The position numbers were made by a program, and so were the translations under genes. Of a stretch of DNA of 64,000 nucleotides, positions 18,443 through 27,391 are shown piece after piece. Numbering within the stretch: the first letter of the stretch is position 1; every line of letters starts with the position of its first letter. The stretch is from Bog-950 sp044228435 (GTDB lineage: Bacteria; Bacteroidota; Bacteroidia; Chitinophagales; LD1). The notes beneath the pieces are model-generated. The model saw nothing but the letters and a program-made list of their open reading frames with translations, ran no database searches and was not told the DNA's origin. The stretch lies in assembly GCA_044228435.1 (NCBI GenBank), contig JBGAUW010000009.1, positions 1-64,000 of the forward strand, written 5' to 3'.

Positions 18443-19651
18443 TTATTTAGCCCCATCTACATAATCCTGCAAATAGACAAACGGCGCGTTTAACTTACCG
18501 TTAAGGGCAATTGTAGCCTGGTGAATAATTTCGCTTTCAGGTTTCATTAGTTCTGGTAAAATGCGGCTCATTAGCATATTGCCAAAGTCCTCGCTGGCAT
18601 CGCGCGGCAACTCGTTTGGCAAATTATCTATAGCCATTACATCTACCACATTAGGTATAAATGGTTCGGTTACCTGGCCCGTTTGAGGATTGTACCCGTA
18701 ATAAGGTTGAGCAATGGTGGAGGGCTGAATTGTAGAAGGAACGGATGAATCGGGCCCAATATCGCAGGTAATATCGGCTATTTGCTGTATAGCAAAATCT
18801 TTCTCCTGCATTTGAGCTGCCGTAAAAAACACCGGTATACGTTTATCCCAATAAACCCCGTTTATTAAAACATCGGCAACTTTGGTAAAAGGGTAAAAAT
18901 TAGACTTATAAAGTTCAGGGTGCTTGTGAAAGTCATCTCTATCAAACTCCCCGGCTCCTTCGCGGTGGTACATATCGCGGCTCTCCAGCTGCGTGTAAAC
19001 AATATGATCAAATTCTTTATAGCAAAAATCGTATGGACTTACTTTTTTAATGCCGGCAAGGTTTAACAAAAAAGCTGCACCGTTAGATACGCGCCCCGTA
19101 CCGGTGAGCACTATTTTAAGTTTAGGCAATTTAATCTTGGCAAACTCCTCTTGCGCCTCTTTAAAATTGTGGCATTCACTCATTTGCTTTAAGGTAAATG
19201 TTTGTGTGCTAAGGCCAATCATTCTTATTGCGTGGTAGGCCCCCACTATTCCGGCCCAACGCCCAAAAGCAATCAGCCGGTGCCCTTTCTCATCAGTAAG
19301 TGTTTCCCAATCTATTAAACGTATGTTCTTTTTAAGCACTGCCTGCAGCAACTTTCGGTTATGCGGCTGCTTTTTAATTACGTGCGAAAAAATGAAGTAG
19401 GTTTTATCGGGTATTAAATATTGTGCAGGTATTTCCTTTACACCCAAAAGCACATCGCAATCGCTTAAATCCTCTTTTACCTCAATGCCCTGGTAACGGT
19501 ATTCATCATCGGTATAGCAGCGGTAACTGCAACTTTGCACAACCACATCCACACCCGGGTTTTCTTCTTTTAGTATAGCACACTGCGAGGGGGTAAGCGG
19601 TACCCGGTTATCCTGCGGGGTTTTGGTTTCTTTAAGTATCCCTATCTTCAT
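18443..19651 (-). CDS. alanine dehydrogenase/saccharopine dehydrogenase (lysine-forming)-like NAD enzyme
   Basis: 402 residues from ATG 19651; an upstream TTG at 19666 would add five residues but is less likely. The N-terminus (MKIGILKETKTPQDNRVPLTP) is the signature of the AlaDH/PNT and LYS1-type saccharopine dehydrogenase family. A nucleotide-binding fold follows near residue 180 (IVLTGTGRVSNGAAFLLNLAGI). The catalytic Lys/His region is represented by VKEIP and FSHVIKKQPHN. The family oxidatively deaminates alanine or cleaves saccharopine to lysine. The combination of FSHVIKKQ and DITCDIGPDSSVPST resembles LYS1-like proteins more than bacterial Ald. No pathway neighbours are present, so the substrate remains open. 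Confidence 0.75.
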   Translation of the reverse strand: MKIGILKETKTPQDNRVPLTPSQCAILKEENPGVDVVVQSCSYRCYTDDEYRYQGIEVKEDLSDCDVLLGVKEIPAQYLIPDKTYFIFSHVIKKQPHNRKLLQAVLKKNIRLIDWETLTDEKGHRLIAFGRWAGIVGAYHAIRMIGLSTQTFTLKQMSECHNFKEAQEEFAKIKLPKLKIVLTGTGRVSNGAAFLLNLAGIKKVSPYDFCYKEFDHIVYTQLESRDMYHREGAGEFDRDDFHKHPELYKSNFYPFTKVADVLINGVYWDKRIPVFFTAAQMQEKDFAIQQIADITCDIGPDSSVPSTIQPSTIAQPYYGYNPQTGQVTEPFIPNVVDVMAIDNLPNELPRDASEDFGNMLMSRILPELMKPESEIIHQATIALNGKLNAPFVYLQDYVDGAK

Positions 19652-19700
19652 TAAACGAACATACAAAATGCGCGCTTATAGACTAAGAGACTTAACTATT

Positions 19701-20717
19701 TTACTGTACCTGACTTACACGCGCCTTAATCTGTCTTACAATTTCCTCCTGGCCTTCTCTCACTTTTGCATCCAACGCATACTTTTTGCGGGCTTCTTTC
19801 TTTTGCAAATCGTTTTCATTTTTAAAGGTGAGTAAATCTGTATCGGTTATGTTTTTGTATGCTAAACCAATATCCCTGGTATACCCATAAAAATCCAGCA
19901 TATCGCCTGCTAACTGTTCAAAAATGGTAATTTCTTCATCGCTTAATTTCTCGCTGTAATGCCGCATATTGCTACTGTCTACCGGCTTAACCACATTCTT
20001 CCACATATCCCCCGCAGCGGCAGTGCGTTTTGCCTCTTCCGATTGCCAAAAGTTCAATATATCATCTGCCCATCTAATTCCCAGCATATCTAATACCGGT
20101 TCTAATGCCTTACGCGGGTTAACAATAAACTCTTCATAGCGGATAAGAACGAACCTCGAAGGATCAGTTTTTGCCTGCATTGCCGCGCAAATTTGTTGGT
20201 CTTTTTTCCATTGCTGTGCTATAAAATAAATGTGCTTTTCGCCTACTATGGCGTTTTTAAACGATGCGGCTACATCTCTTCCATCGCGCAGCAAGTGAAT
20301 ATAAAAAGGTTGCATTCCGGCTGCATCTATTTGATTTAAATAGTAAATATTGGACATGCTTTTGCAGCACCAATAGCGCGCGTTTTTAGCTTCTGCCTTT
20401 ATTTCGTAAACAACTCTAAATACATCGGCCAAAGTATTCTCCGAAACCCTGCCCAGCACTTCACCGGCATTTAAACTTACCCCAAACCAGGGCACCGGGT
20501 TTACACTGATGTAAGCTACCACATCCTCTACCAGGGATTTAAAGTTAGCTACATTGCTTAAATCGCCATACACACTTAATAAGGGAGTAAAAACAGTAAG
20601 CAAATGCGGTGGATGCGGAGCTTCTATCTCCGGCAATTGGTTTAGCATTAGCCTTAAAAGATTAGAACCAGAACGTTGCGTTCCAACAATCAATAATGGC
20701 TCACTTTTTATTTTCAA
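19701..20717 (-). CDS. sulfotransferase family protein
   Basis: 338 residues from a TTG start; the PAPS-binding loop begins at residue 12, so no internal start is possible. The 5'-phosphosulfate loop GTQRSGSN (12-19) and the 3'-phosphate-binding region (YIHLLRDGRDVAASFKNAI, about 140-158) define a cytosolic-type sulfotransferase fold. A Lys/Arg-rich tail (about 310-335) is predicted to be helical. The acceptor may be a polysaccharide, lipid or small molecule. It is divergent from the short-chain dehydrogenase gene across 106 bp; no other sulfation genes are nearby. Confidence 0.85.
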   Translation of the reverse strand: MKIKSEPLLIVGTQRSGSNLLRLMLNQLPEIEAPHPPHLLTVFTPLLSVYGDLSNVANFKSLVEDVVAYISVNPVPWFGVSLNAGEVLGRVSENTLADVFRVVYEIKAEAKNARYWCCKSMSNIYYLNQIDAAGMQPFYIHLLRDGRDVAASFKNAIVGEKHIYFIAQQWKKDQQICAAMQAKTDPSRFVLIRYEEFIVNPRKALEPVLDMLGIRWADDILNFWQSEEAKRTAAAGDMWKNVVKPVDSSNMRHYSEKLSDEEITIFEQLAGDMLDFYGYTRDIGLAYKNITDTDLLTFKNENDLQKKEARKKYALDAKVREGQEEIVRQIKARVSQVQ

Positions 20718-20823
20718 AACAAATGGGTTGTTAGCTGCAAATAAGAAAAAAGTTTTTGAGTATAGCTTCCGTTTAGAACAACTCTACCCAAATTCCGTTT
20801 CTAAATTTTATTACATTTCGGTC

Positions 20824-21594
20824 ATGAATTATACACTAATAACAGGGGCCAGTAAAGGGATTGGCAAAGCATTTGCGTATGAATGTGCGAACCGCGGAAT
20901 GAATTTAATTTTAGTGGCCCGCAGCGAGCAACTGCTAAAGGATTTGGCAACTGACCTTACTAAAAAAAATATACAGGTTCAAACTCATACGGCCGACCTG
21001 CACGACCATGCAGTGCATACCAAACTATTTGATTGGATAAAGCAAAATGGCTGGAATATAAACATGCTTATTAATAATGCAGGCATGGGCTACTTTGGCA
21101 AGTTTGATGAAAAACCTTTGGATAAACACCTGGAGGTAATGCACCTGAATATGGATGCGATGATTAGAATGGCGCATGCGTTTTTAAATGCCGGCGATAG
21201 CAAACAAAAGCGCTACTTACTTAATACGGCCAGCACGGGGGCCTTTCAGCCAACGCCTTATATGGCTGTTTACTGCGCCAGCAAATCGTTTATGCTGGCC
21301 TTTTCGCAGGCTATCCGGTTTGAGTTGAGAAAACAAAATGTAAATGTTACAGCACTTTGCCCGGGAGGGACCGAGAGCGAGTTTTTTGCCCCGGCAGGTA
21401 TGGATAAGGTAATTGAAAAGAATGCCCAATTTATGATGAAGGCCGAGGAGGTGGCCCGAATAGGGATGAATGGGTTACTAAAAAACAAGGCAGTAGTAGT
21501 GCCAGGCTTTATAAATAAAGCGGGAGTAGTAGCGGCCAACCTTTTTCCTAACAGTTTGGTAGTGCCGGGGGCTGCAAGATTTTTTGATGTGTGA
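20824..21594 (+). CDS. short-chain dehydrogenase/reductase (SDR)
   Basis: 256 residues from ATG 20824; the frame is open further upstream but that part overlaps the divergent sulfotransferase and lacks coding character. The classical SDR features are present: the NAD(P)-binding TGASKGIG (7-14), the NNAG-type motif (LINNAGMGYFG), and the catalytic triad Ser137, Tyr150 and Lys154 (YCASK). An Arg at the cofactor site (LVARSE) suggests NADPH. The substrate is unknown; the sequence resembles DltE/YqjQ-type SDRs of bacterial lipid or envelope metabolism. Confidence 0.88.
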   Translation: MNYTLITGASKGIGKAFAYECANRGMNLILVARSEQLLKDLATDLTKKNIQVQTHTADLHDHAVHTKLFDWIKQNGWNINMLINNAGMGYFGKFDEKPLDKHLEVMHLNMDAMIRMAHAFLNAGDSKQKRYLLNTASTGAFQPTPYMAVYCASKSFMLAFSQAIRFELRKQNVNVTALCPGGTESEFFAPAGMDKVIEKNAQFMMKAEEVARIGMNGLLKNKAVVVPGFINKAGVVAANLFPNSLVVPGAARFFDV

Positions 21595-21671
21595 AAAATA
21601 TAATATATTCCACTTATAGTGTTTTTATACCGGTTGTTGCTTATTTTTGAATAAGCACAATACTGGCAGAT

Positions 21672-23915
21672 TTGGAAAAAGCGAGCAATACAATTGTTAC
21701 AACATCTAACAGCGCCGAGCTCAAACTTTTGTTTGGCTTTGGGTCCGCCATATTATTGGTAATTACCATCAGCGTACTTACCAGCTACTACACCGGCAAT
21801 TTTTTAGAAGCCAACAAGTGGGTGGAGCACACCAAAGATGTGTTATACGAATCGGAGCAAACCGTTTCGGCCGCAAAGGATATTGCCCTTAAAAATAATG
21901 GCTATGTGCTTACCGGTGATAGCAACTTTATTAAGCAAACACAGCGGGCCGCTGCCGATGCACAACTACACCTTAACCGCCTTAAGCAACTTACATCCGA
22001 CAACCCTGCCCAACAAAAAATGCTCGATTCGCTTGGCAACTTTATCCGGCAACGCGTAGAGTTTTCGGAGGTGGAAGTAAATGTTCGCAACCAATTTGGC
22101 CGCGATTCGGCCCTTGCCGTTTTAACCGGCCCTACAAATAAGCGGCACTTACAGGTAATACGCGACGAAATAAGCCGCCTGCAGGATGCCGAAAGCCTTC
22201 TGCTTAGACAGCGCGAGCAACAAACCGCTAAAAATGCAAGCGCATTTAAAAGTATTTTATACTTACTTATGGTGGGTATAATTGCCCTGTTGGTATTTGT
22301 TTTTTTAACGGTTCGTTATGCCCTTAAAGCTCTTCGCGAAGCGGAGGCTAAAACCAACCAGTTAAACAGTCGCTTAGAACAAAAAGTAAGCGAGCGCACC
22401 GAAGAGATTCGTAAAACCAACCAACTGTTTAAAGCGGTGGTAGAGAATACCTACGAAATGGTATCGCTGGCCGATGAAAACTTTAAAGTAACTTACCGCA
22501 GCCCTGCAGCTTACCGCTTAACCGGCTACACCCCGCAGGAAATGGATGCACTTGATGGCGCAAAACAGGTACACCCCGACGATTTACCTGCCATGGGCCC
22601 GCTAAGGCAAAATGTAATGAATAACCCCGGATTGCGGGTGCCGTTTAGTTTCCGCTTTCCGCATAAAGATGGCCACTACCTATGGGTAGAGGGCACCATG
22701 ACCAACCTGCTGCACGATAAAAATATAAACAGCATTGTAATAAATACCCGCGATGTTACCGCAGGCAAACAAGCCGAAGAGGCCCTTAGAATAAGCGAAG
22801 GGCGCCTTAGTGCTATATTAGAGCAATTTCCGCTGCCTATTATAATTTATGCAGCCAGCGGCGATACTATTAGTGCCAACCATGCCTGGGAGGTAATGTG
22901 GCAGGATAAACTGGAAAACGTGACCGGCTACAACATCCGTAAAGACCCGCAGATGATAGCCTCGGGCCTGTCGGTGTATATCGAACAGGCCTTTGCCGGC
23001 GAGGTAGCCCTTTCTCCCCCTTACCAATACGACCCTGCCCTTATTGGTAAAATAGGCCGTAAACGCTGGATTCAAATGCTTTTGTTTCCCTACAAAAACG
23101 AAAAGGATGAAGTGCTGGAGGTGGTATTAATATTACAGGATATTACCTTTAATAAAGAAGCTGAAGAGAAGATTAAGCACTTGAATGAAGAACTAGAGCT
23201 AAAAGTGAAGGACCGCACCGCCCGGTTAGAGGTTGTAAATAAAGAACTGGAAGCCTTCTCATATTCCGTTTCGCACGATTTGCGGGCACCCCTAAGGGCG
23301 ATAAACGGGTATGCCCGTATGCTTAAAGAAGATCAGGGGAAGGTGCTGAACGAAGACGGCCTTAGACTATTAGGCGTAATACGCGAAAACGCAGCTAAAA
23401 TGGGCACGCTTATAGATGACCTGCTTTCGTTTTCGCGCCTTGGGCGGCAGGATATTAAGCGCACCCGGGTGGATATGAACGAGGTATTTAGAAATGCATT
23501 GCACGAGATTAACAAAAACATGGAGCACAACGCTACAATAAGCATTTGCGAACTTCCGGTTACCATGGGCGATTCATCGTTATTGAGTATGGCAGTTATT
23601 AATTTGCTGGCCAATGCTATTAAGTATTCATCCGGCACCGAAAACCCTTATGTAGAAGTTACGGTAACCCAACAAAATGACGAACATATTTTTAAAGTAA
23701 GCGATAACGGAGCCGGCTTTGAAATGGAGTATGTGAAAAAGCTGTTTAATGTTTTTCAGCGGCTACATACTAACGATGAGTTTGAGGGCACCGGCGTAGG
23801 GTTGGCCATAGTAAAACGAATAGTAGAAAAACACAAAGGCAGGGTATGGGCTGAAGGCGAGGTAAACAAAGGCGCCAGTTTTTACTTTACCATGCCATAT
23901 ATTGATAACAATTAA
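21672..23915 (+). CDS. CHASE3/PAS hybrid-type sensor histidine kinase
   Basis: 747 residues from a TTG start. There is a membrane segment at about 18-42, a periplasmic helical CHASE3-like domain (about 45-190, with the ALKNNGYVLTGDSNFI pattern), a second membrane segment (about 195-216), and a coiled coil. Two PAS domains follow (about 250-370 and 380-500, the first with the PAC tail VINTRDVTAGKQAEE). A further coiled coil leads into HisKA with phospho-acceptor His535 (SVSHDLRAPLRAI), then HATPase_c with DNGAGF and GTGVGLAIVKRIV. The response regulator starts 11 bp downstream, so the two form a signalling pair. Phytochrome-like kinases of this type are typical of Bacteroidota. Confidence 0.92.
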   Translation: MEKASNTIVTTSNSAELKLLFGFGSAILLVITISVLTSYYTGNFLEANKWVEHTKDVLYESEQTVSAAKDIALKNNGYVLTGDSNFIKQTQRAAADAQLHLNRLKQLTSDNPAQQKMLDSLGNFIRQRVEFSEVEVNVRNQFGRDSALAVLTGPTNKRHLQVIRDEISRLQDAESLLLRQREQQTAKNASAFKSILYLLMVGIIALLVFVFLTVRYALKALREAEAKTNQLNSRLEQKVSERTEEIRKTNQLFKAVVENTYEMVSLADENFKVTYRSPAAYRLTGYTPQEMDALDGAKQVHPDDLPAMGPLRQNVMNNPGLRVPFSFRFPHKDGHYLWVEGTMTNLLHDKNINSIVINTRDVTAGKQAEEALRISEGRLSAILEQFPLPIIIYAASGDTISANHAWEVMWQDKLENVTGYNIRKDPQMIASGLSVYIEQAFAGEVALSPPYQYDPALIGKIGRKRWIQMLLFPYKNEKDEVLEVVLILQDITFNKEAEEKIKHLNEELELKVKDRTARLEVVNKELEAFSYSVSHDLRAPLRAINGYARMLKEDQGKVLNEDGLRLLGVIRENAAKMGTLIDDLLSFSRLGRQDIKRTRVDMNEVFRNALHEINKNMEHNATISICELPVTMGDSSLLSMAVINLLANAIKYSSGTENPYVEVTVTQQNDEHIFKVSDNGAGFEMEYVKKLFNVFQRLHTNDEFEGTGVGLAIVKRIVEKHKGRVWAEGEVNKGASFYFTMPYIDNN

Positions 23916-23926
23916 AACTAAGTATT

Positions 23927-24382
23927 ATGGAAAACACAGAAGTAGAAATTTTACTGGTTGAAGATAGTATACACGATGCCGAAATGACCATACGGGCATT
24001 AAAGCAAAATAACCTTAGCAATAAAATAGTGCATTTAAAAAACGGTGCATTGGCCCTCAATTTTATATTTGGCAAAGGCGAATATGAAGGGCGTGATTTA
24101 ACCAATAAACCGAAGCTTATTTTGCTGGACCTTAAAATGCCGAAAGTAGATGGCATTGAGGTGTTGCAAGCCCTAAAAGCCGATGAAAATACACGCAAAA
24201 TTCCGGTGGTAGTGCTAACCTCATCTAAAGAAAGCCCCGATATTGAGAGATGCTACGAGTTAGGCGTAAACAGTTATATAGTAAAGCCCGTAGGCTTCGA
24301 AAGCTTTTTAGAGGCCGTTACTAAACTTGGCTTTTACTGGATGCTGCTTAACCAGCCGCCCGATTCCCCAGGCTGGCAATAG
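23927..24382 (+). CDS. single-domain response regulator (Rcp1-like)
   Basis: 151 residues, only a receiver domain and no output domain. The acidic pocket (VEDSIHDAE, Glu12/Asp13), the phospho-acceptor Asp68 (LLDLKMPKVDG), the conserved Thr/Ser (VVLTSSKE) and Lys (YIVKPVGF) are all present. The extended first loop (GKGEYEGRDLTN) is characteristic of Rcp1-type regulators that partner with phytochrome-like kinases. It lies 11 bp after the CHASE3 kinase and is presumably its phosphorylation partner, acting by protein-protein contact. Confidence 0.93.
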   Translation: MENTEVEILLVEDSIHDAEMTIRALKQNNLSNKIVHLKNGALALNFIFGKGEYEGRDLTNKPKLILLDLKMPKVDGIEVLQALKADENTRKIPVVVLTSSKESPDIERCYELGVNSYIVKPVGFESFLEAVTKLGFYWMLLNQPPDSPGWQ

Positions 24383-24445
24383 TTTATAACTGCCTTTTTT
24401 TGTATAAAAAGTGTTGTTACATTTAATGAATAAAACCCATTTAGC

Positions 24446-25513
24446 ATGAGTATCCGCTTTTTTAAGTATGCATCGGTATGGTTAAGCATTGGCATTATTA
24501 TGACCTCGCTTGTATTAGGCGGCAATTGGGTGTTTGTTGCTCCGCTGTATGTTTTTGCACTTATACCACTTATCGAATTGTTTTTTGGCGGCAGTACCGT
24601 TAACCTGGAGAAAGCCGAAGAGGAAATTGCAAAAAAAGACTGGAAATACGATTTAATAGTTTGGAGCGTAGTGCCCCTGCAGTTTACCCTCTGTTTCTTT
24701 TTTTTAAACCGGTTAAACGATAATTCGCTGGCCGTTTGGGAAAAACTGGGGATGATGTTTGCCTTTGGCATTGCATGCGGCGTGCTGGGTATTAACGTAG
24801 CACATGAGCTGGGGCACCGCAATACCTGGTATGAGCAGCTGATGAGCAAAATGCTATTGGCAACCTCGCTTTACATGCACTTTTTTATTGAACACAACCG
24901 CGGCCACCACAAAAATGTATCTACCGATGAAGACCCGGCTTCATCACGCTATGGCGAAATTATTTATGCCTTTTATGTACGTTCGGTGGTTAACAGTTGG
25001 CTATCGGCCTGGCATTTAGAGGGCGATAAATTGCGCAAAGCCAACAAAAGTTTTTGGAGCATCCACAACGAAATGCTTATTTACCAGGTTATACAAATAG
25101 CCATGTTGGTTACCATTGCGCTGGTATGGAATGTATCGGTAATGTTTTACTTTATTGGAGCCGCTACTATTGGCTTTTTATTGCTGGAAACGGTTAATTA
25201 CATTGAACACTACGGCCTGCGCCGTAAAAAAATAGATGGCGAGTATTATGAAAAAGTAATGCCTGTGCACAGTTGGAACAGCAACCACCCTATCGGGCGA
25301 ATTATGTTATTTGAGCTTACACGCCACAGCGACCACCACTATATGGCCAACCGCAAATACCAGGTGTTGCGCCACTTTGACCACAGCCCGCAAATGCCCA
25401 CCGGTTACCCGGGCATGATGGTGCTGTCGCTCTTCCCTCCGCTTTGGTTTGCCGTAATGCACAAGCAAATTGCCAAATACCGGGCAACTGCCGAGGGGCA
25501 GGCACTGGCTTAA
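24446..25513 (+). CDS. AlkB-type alkane 1-monooxygenase/membrane fatty acid desaturase-like
   Basis: 355 residues. An integral-membrane di-iron enzyme. Its His boxes are HELGHR (120-125), EHNRGHHKN (149-157), NYIEHYG and ELTRHSDHHYMANRKY (about 290), which match the AlkB pattern including the extra His box. Membrane segments surround them (about 10-48, 72-90, 104-120, 205-245). AlkB enzymes hydroxylate the terminal carbon of medium-chain alkanes with rubredoxin as the electron donor. No rubredoxin, rubredoxin reductase or alkane regulator is nearby, so the substrate is uncertain (alkane, fatty acid or other lipid). Confidence 0.88.
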   Translation: MSIRFFKYASVWLSIGIIMTSLVLGGNWVFVAPLYVFALIPLIELFFGGSTVNLEKAEEEIAKKDWKYDLIVWSVVPLQFTLCFFFLNRLNDNSLAVWEKLGMMFAFGIACGVLGINVAHELGHRNTWYEQLMSKMLLATSLYMHFFIEHNRGHHKNVSTDEDPASSRYGEIIYAFYVRSVVNSWLSAWHLEGDKLRKANKSFWSIHNEMLIYQVIQIAMLVTIALVWNVSVMFYFIGAATIGFLLLETVNYIEHYGLRRKKIDGEYYEKVMPVHSWNSNHPIGRIMLFELTRHSDHHYMANRKYQVLRHFDHSPQMPTGYPGMMVLSLFPPLWFAVMHKQIAKYRATAEGQALA

Positions 25514-25621
25514 CGGGTTTCTAAAATGCTCATTTAAATATTTCAGTATAAACTGAACCTGCAATATATATTGAAAAAAATATATTATTGCTTTAAACTA
25601 CATAAATCCAACTATTAACCT

Positions 25622-26065
25622 ATGGAAGTTACAGGCGAACAGCTATTACCAACCGATTTTCGAGACTATACAAGAGCAACACCTTTGTCGCGTTTTATAG
25701 CTCGTTTTATTGACCGTATATTAGCGTTTCTTTTGGGGGCTGCTGTTGGTTACACCTTAAGTTTATTTGGCGAAACTGCTGGGGTAGTTGCAGGAGTTAT
25801 AACGGGTTTTGCTTACTATTTTTTAAAAGATGCCTTTCCGTTTTTAAATGGACAAAGTTTAGGCAAAAAAATGCTTAGCATAAAAGTAGCTGACGCTAAT
25901 GAGGGCACTGGTATTGAGGGCAATTATGGAAAAGCTTTAGCCCGTGAAATAACTACCATCATCCCACTAATAAGTTTGATTGATGCCTTAATGATTTTCA
26001 GCAACAATCAGCGCCTTGGCGATACTATTGCCCACACCATTGTGGTAAACATGCCCGCACAATAA
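25622..26065 (+). CDS. RDD family membrane protein
   Basis: 147 residues. The family's RDD motif region is seen as FIARFIDRILAFLLG (about 26-40), followed by two further hydrophobic segments (about 50-68 and 110-125). The conserved GQSLGKKMLSIKV block precedes the last helix. RDD proteins are small, mostly uncharacterised membrane proteins, some linked to transport. It is a single gene with gaps on both sides. The function cannot be stated. Confidence 0.85.
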   Translation: MEVTGEQLLPTDFRDYTRATPLSRFIARFIDRILAFLLGAAVGYTLSLFGETAGVVAGVITGFAYYFLKDAFPFLNGQSLGKKMLSIKVADANEGTGIEGNYGKALAREITTIIPLISLIDALMIFSNNQRLGDTIAHTIVVNMPAQ

Positions 26066-26160
26066 GATAGTAATTCACGAGCAATGTGTTTTATCTATTT
26101 TTCAACTTTAATCTTTAACAAAAGAGCTCCACTCACAGTTCCAAATAGCACTGCTTTACT

Positions 26161-27282
26161 ATGAAATTTATCGCCGGCTTAATTTTTCTCTGTCTTGGTA
26201 TGGCCACAAATGCCCAATCTGAAACCGAACTAAAGCTTAACCAAATACAGATTATAGCCAGCCACAACAGCTATAAAAAACGCCCGAGCGAAAAAGAACT
26301 TAAGTTTTTAATGAAGGTTAAAAATAAGCTGGGTAAAGAGAATAACCCACTTGCATTGGATTATGGGCACCTGCCCTTCGATTCGCAGTTTACCTACTTT
26401 AATGTTCGTGGTTTAGAGATTGATATAAACAACGACCCAAAGGGAGGATTTTTTTACAAGCGTAAAATAAACGCCTTTGTGTACGGGCTTAAACAAAAAT
26501 CGGGTGTAGAGGAATTGAAAAAGCCGGGCCTTAAGGTGCTGCACATTAAAGATGTAGACTACGAAACCAACTACTACACGTTTAAGCAATCGTTGGTGGC
26601 CTTAAAAAAGTGGAGTGATGAACACCCCAACCACTTGCCCATGTTTATTAATATAGAAAGCAAGAATGGTTCGCCGGGCGATGAGAATGGCTTGTTGCGA
26701 TTTGTAGGCTTTAAACGAGGTATACGCTTTGATTTGGCCGCCTGCGATTCGATAGATGCGGAGATTAAAAGCGTATTTGGCGAGGATTTAAAAGGCGTAA
26801 TAACACCTGACCTGGCCCGTGGCAGCCATGCAACGCTGGATGAGATGGCTTCGGCCAACGATTGGCCTTTACTTAGTGCTTGCCGTGGCAAAGTGCTGTT
26901 TGCAATGGAAGGTGGAGCGGTAGAAAATTACCTGGTAAACCATACCAGCCTTAAAGGCAGGGTGATGTTTGTTTACAGCGAACCGGGCAGACCCGAAGCA
27001 GCTTTTGTAAAGCGCAATAACAGCACCCGCGATAGGGAAAAGATTAAAGAACTGGTTAAACGCGGTTATATCATTCGCACACGGTCGGACGCCGAAACCT
27101 GGGAGGCACGCAACAACGATTATACTGACATGAACAATGCCTTTGAAAGCGGGGCTCAAATTACCTCAACTGATTTTTACCAACCCGATTTAAGGTTTAG
27201 CACTTTTCAGGTTAAGTTTCCGGCAGGCGGGCCAGGCCGAAAGAACCCGATTAATACAAGCGGTGGCACACTAACCGAGTAG
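26161..27282 (+). CDS. secreted PI-PLC-like phosphodiesterase (Ca2+-dependent type)
   Basis: 373 residues with a signal peptide ending near residue 19 (ATNAQS). The TIM-barrel phosphodiesterase motif IIASHNSYKKRP (His35) and the metal-binding VRGLEIDINNDP (Glu/Asp) match the Ca2+-dependent PI-specific phospholipase C family of bacteria. VLHIKDVDYETNYYTF and LPMFINIESKNG supply the second catalytic region. It is predicted to act outside the cytoplasm on phosphoinositol lipids or related head groups. It precedes a terminator and the convergent SprB-repeat gene. Specificity is inferred from family only. Confidence 0.85.
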   Translation: MKFIAGLIFLCLGMATNAQSETELKLNQIQIIASHNSYKKRPSEKELKFLMKVKNKLGKENNPLALDYGHLPFDSQFTYFNVRGLEIDINNDPKGGFFYKRKINAFVYGLKQKSGVEELKKPGLKVLHIKDVDYETNYYTFKQSLVALKKWSDEHPNHLPMFINIESKNGSPGDENGLLRFVGFKRGIRFDLAACDSIDAEIKSVFGEDLKGVITPDLARGSHATLDEMASANDWPLLSACRGKVLFAMEGGAVENYLVNHTSLKGRVMFVYSEPGRPEAAFVKRNNSTRDREKIKELVKRGYIIRTRSDAETWEARNNDYTDMNNAFESGAQITSTDFYQPDLRFSTFQVKFPAGGPGRKNPINTSGGTLTE

Positions 27283-27294
27283 TGGCGAAAAACA

Positions 27295-27322
27295 AAAAGC
27301 CGCCCGGGGGAGGGCAGCTTTT
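27295..27322. terminator. terminator hairpin between convergent genes
   Basis: Stem of 11 bp with one G-T pair (27295-27305 and 27312-27322, AAAAGCCGCCC and GGGCAGCTTTT) around a G-rich 6-base loop. The A/T ends provide a T-run in both directions. It separates the PI-PLC-like gene from the SprB-repeat gene. Confidence 0.75.
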
Positions 27323-27391
27323 GCTGGAGGAAAACCACATGAAAATCTTTATTATCTTAATTTCTGCTTGTGTCTAACTTAATTAACCGGT

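Noticed and set aside
20554..20823. extended N-terminus of the SDR protein
   Set aside because: It overlaps the sulfotransferase gene and lacks coding character; the SDR fold starts at 20824.
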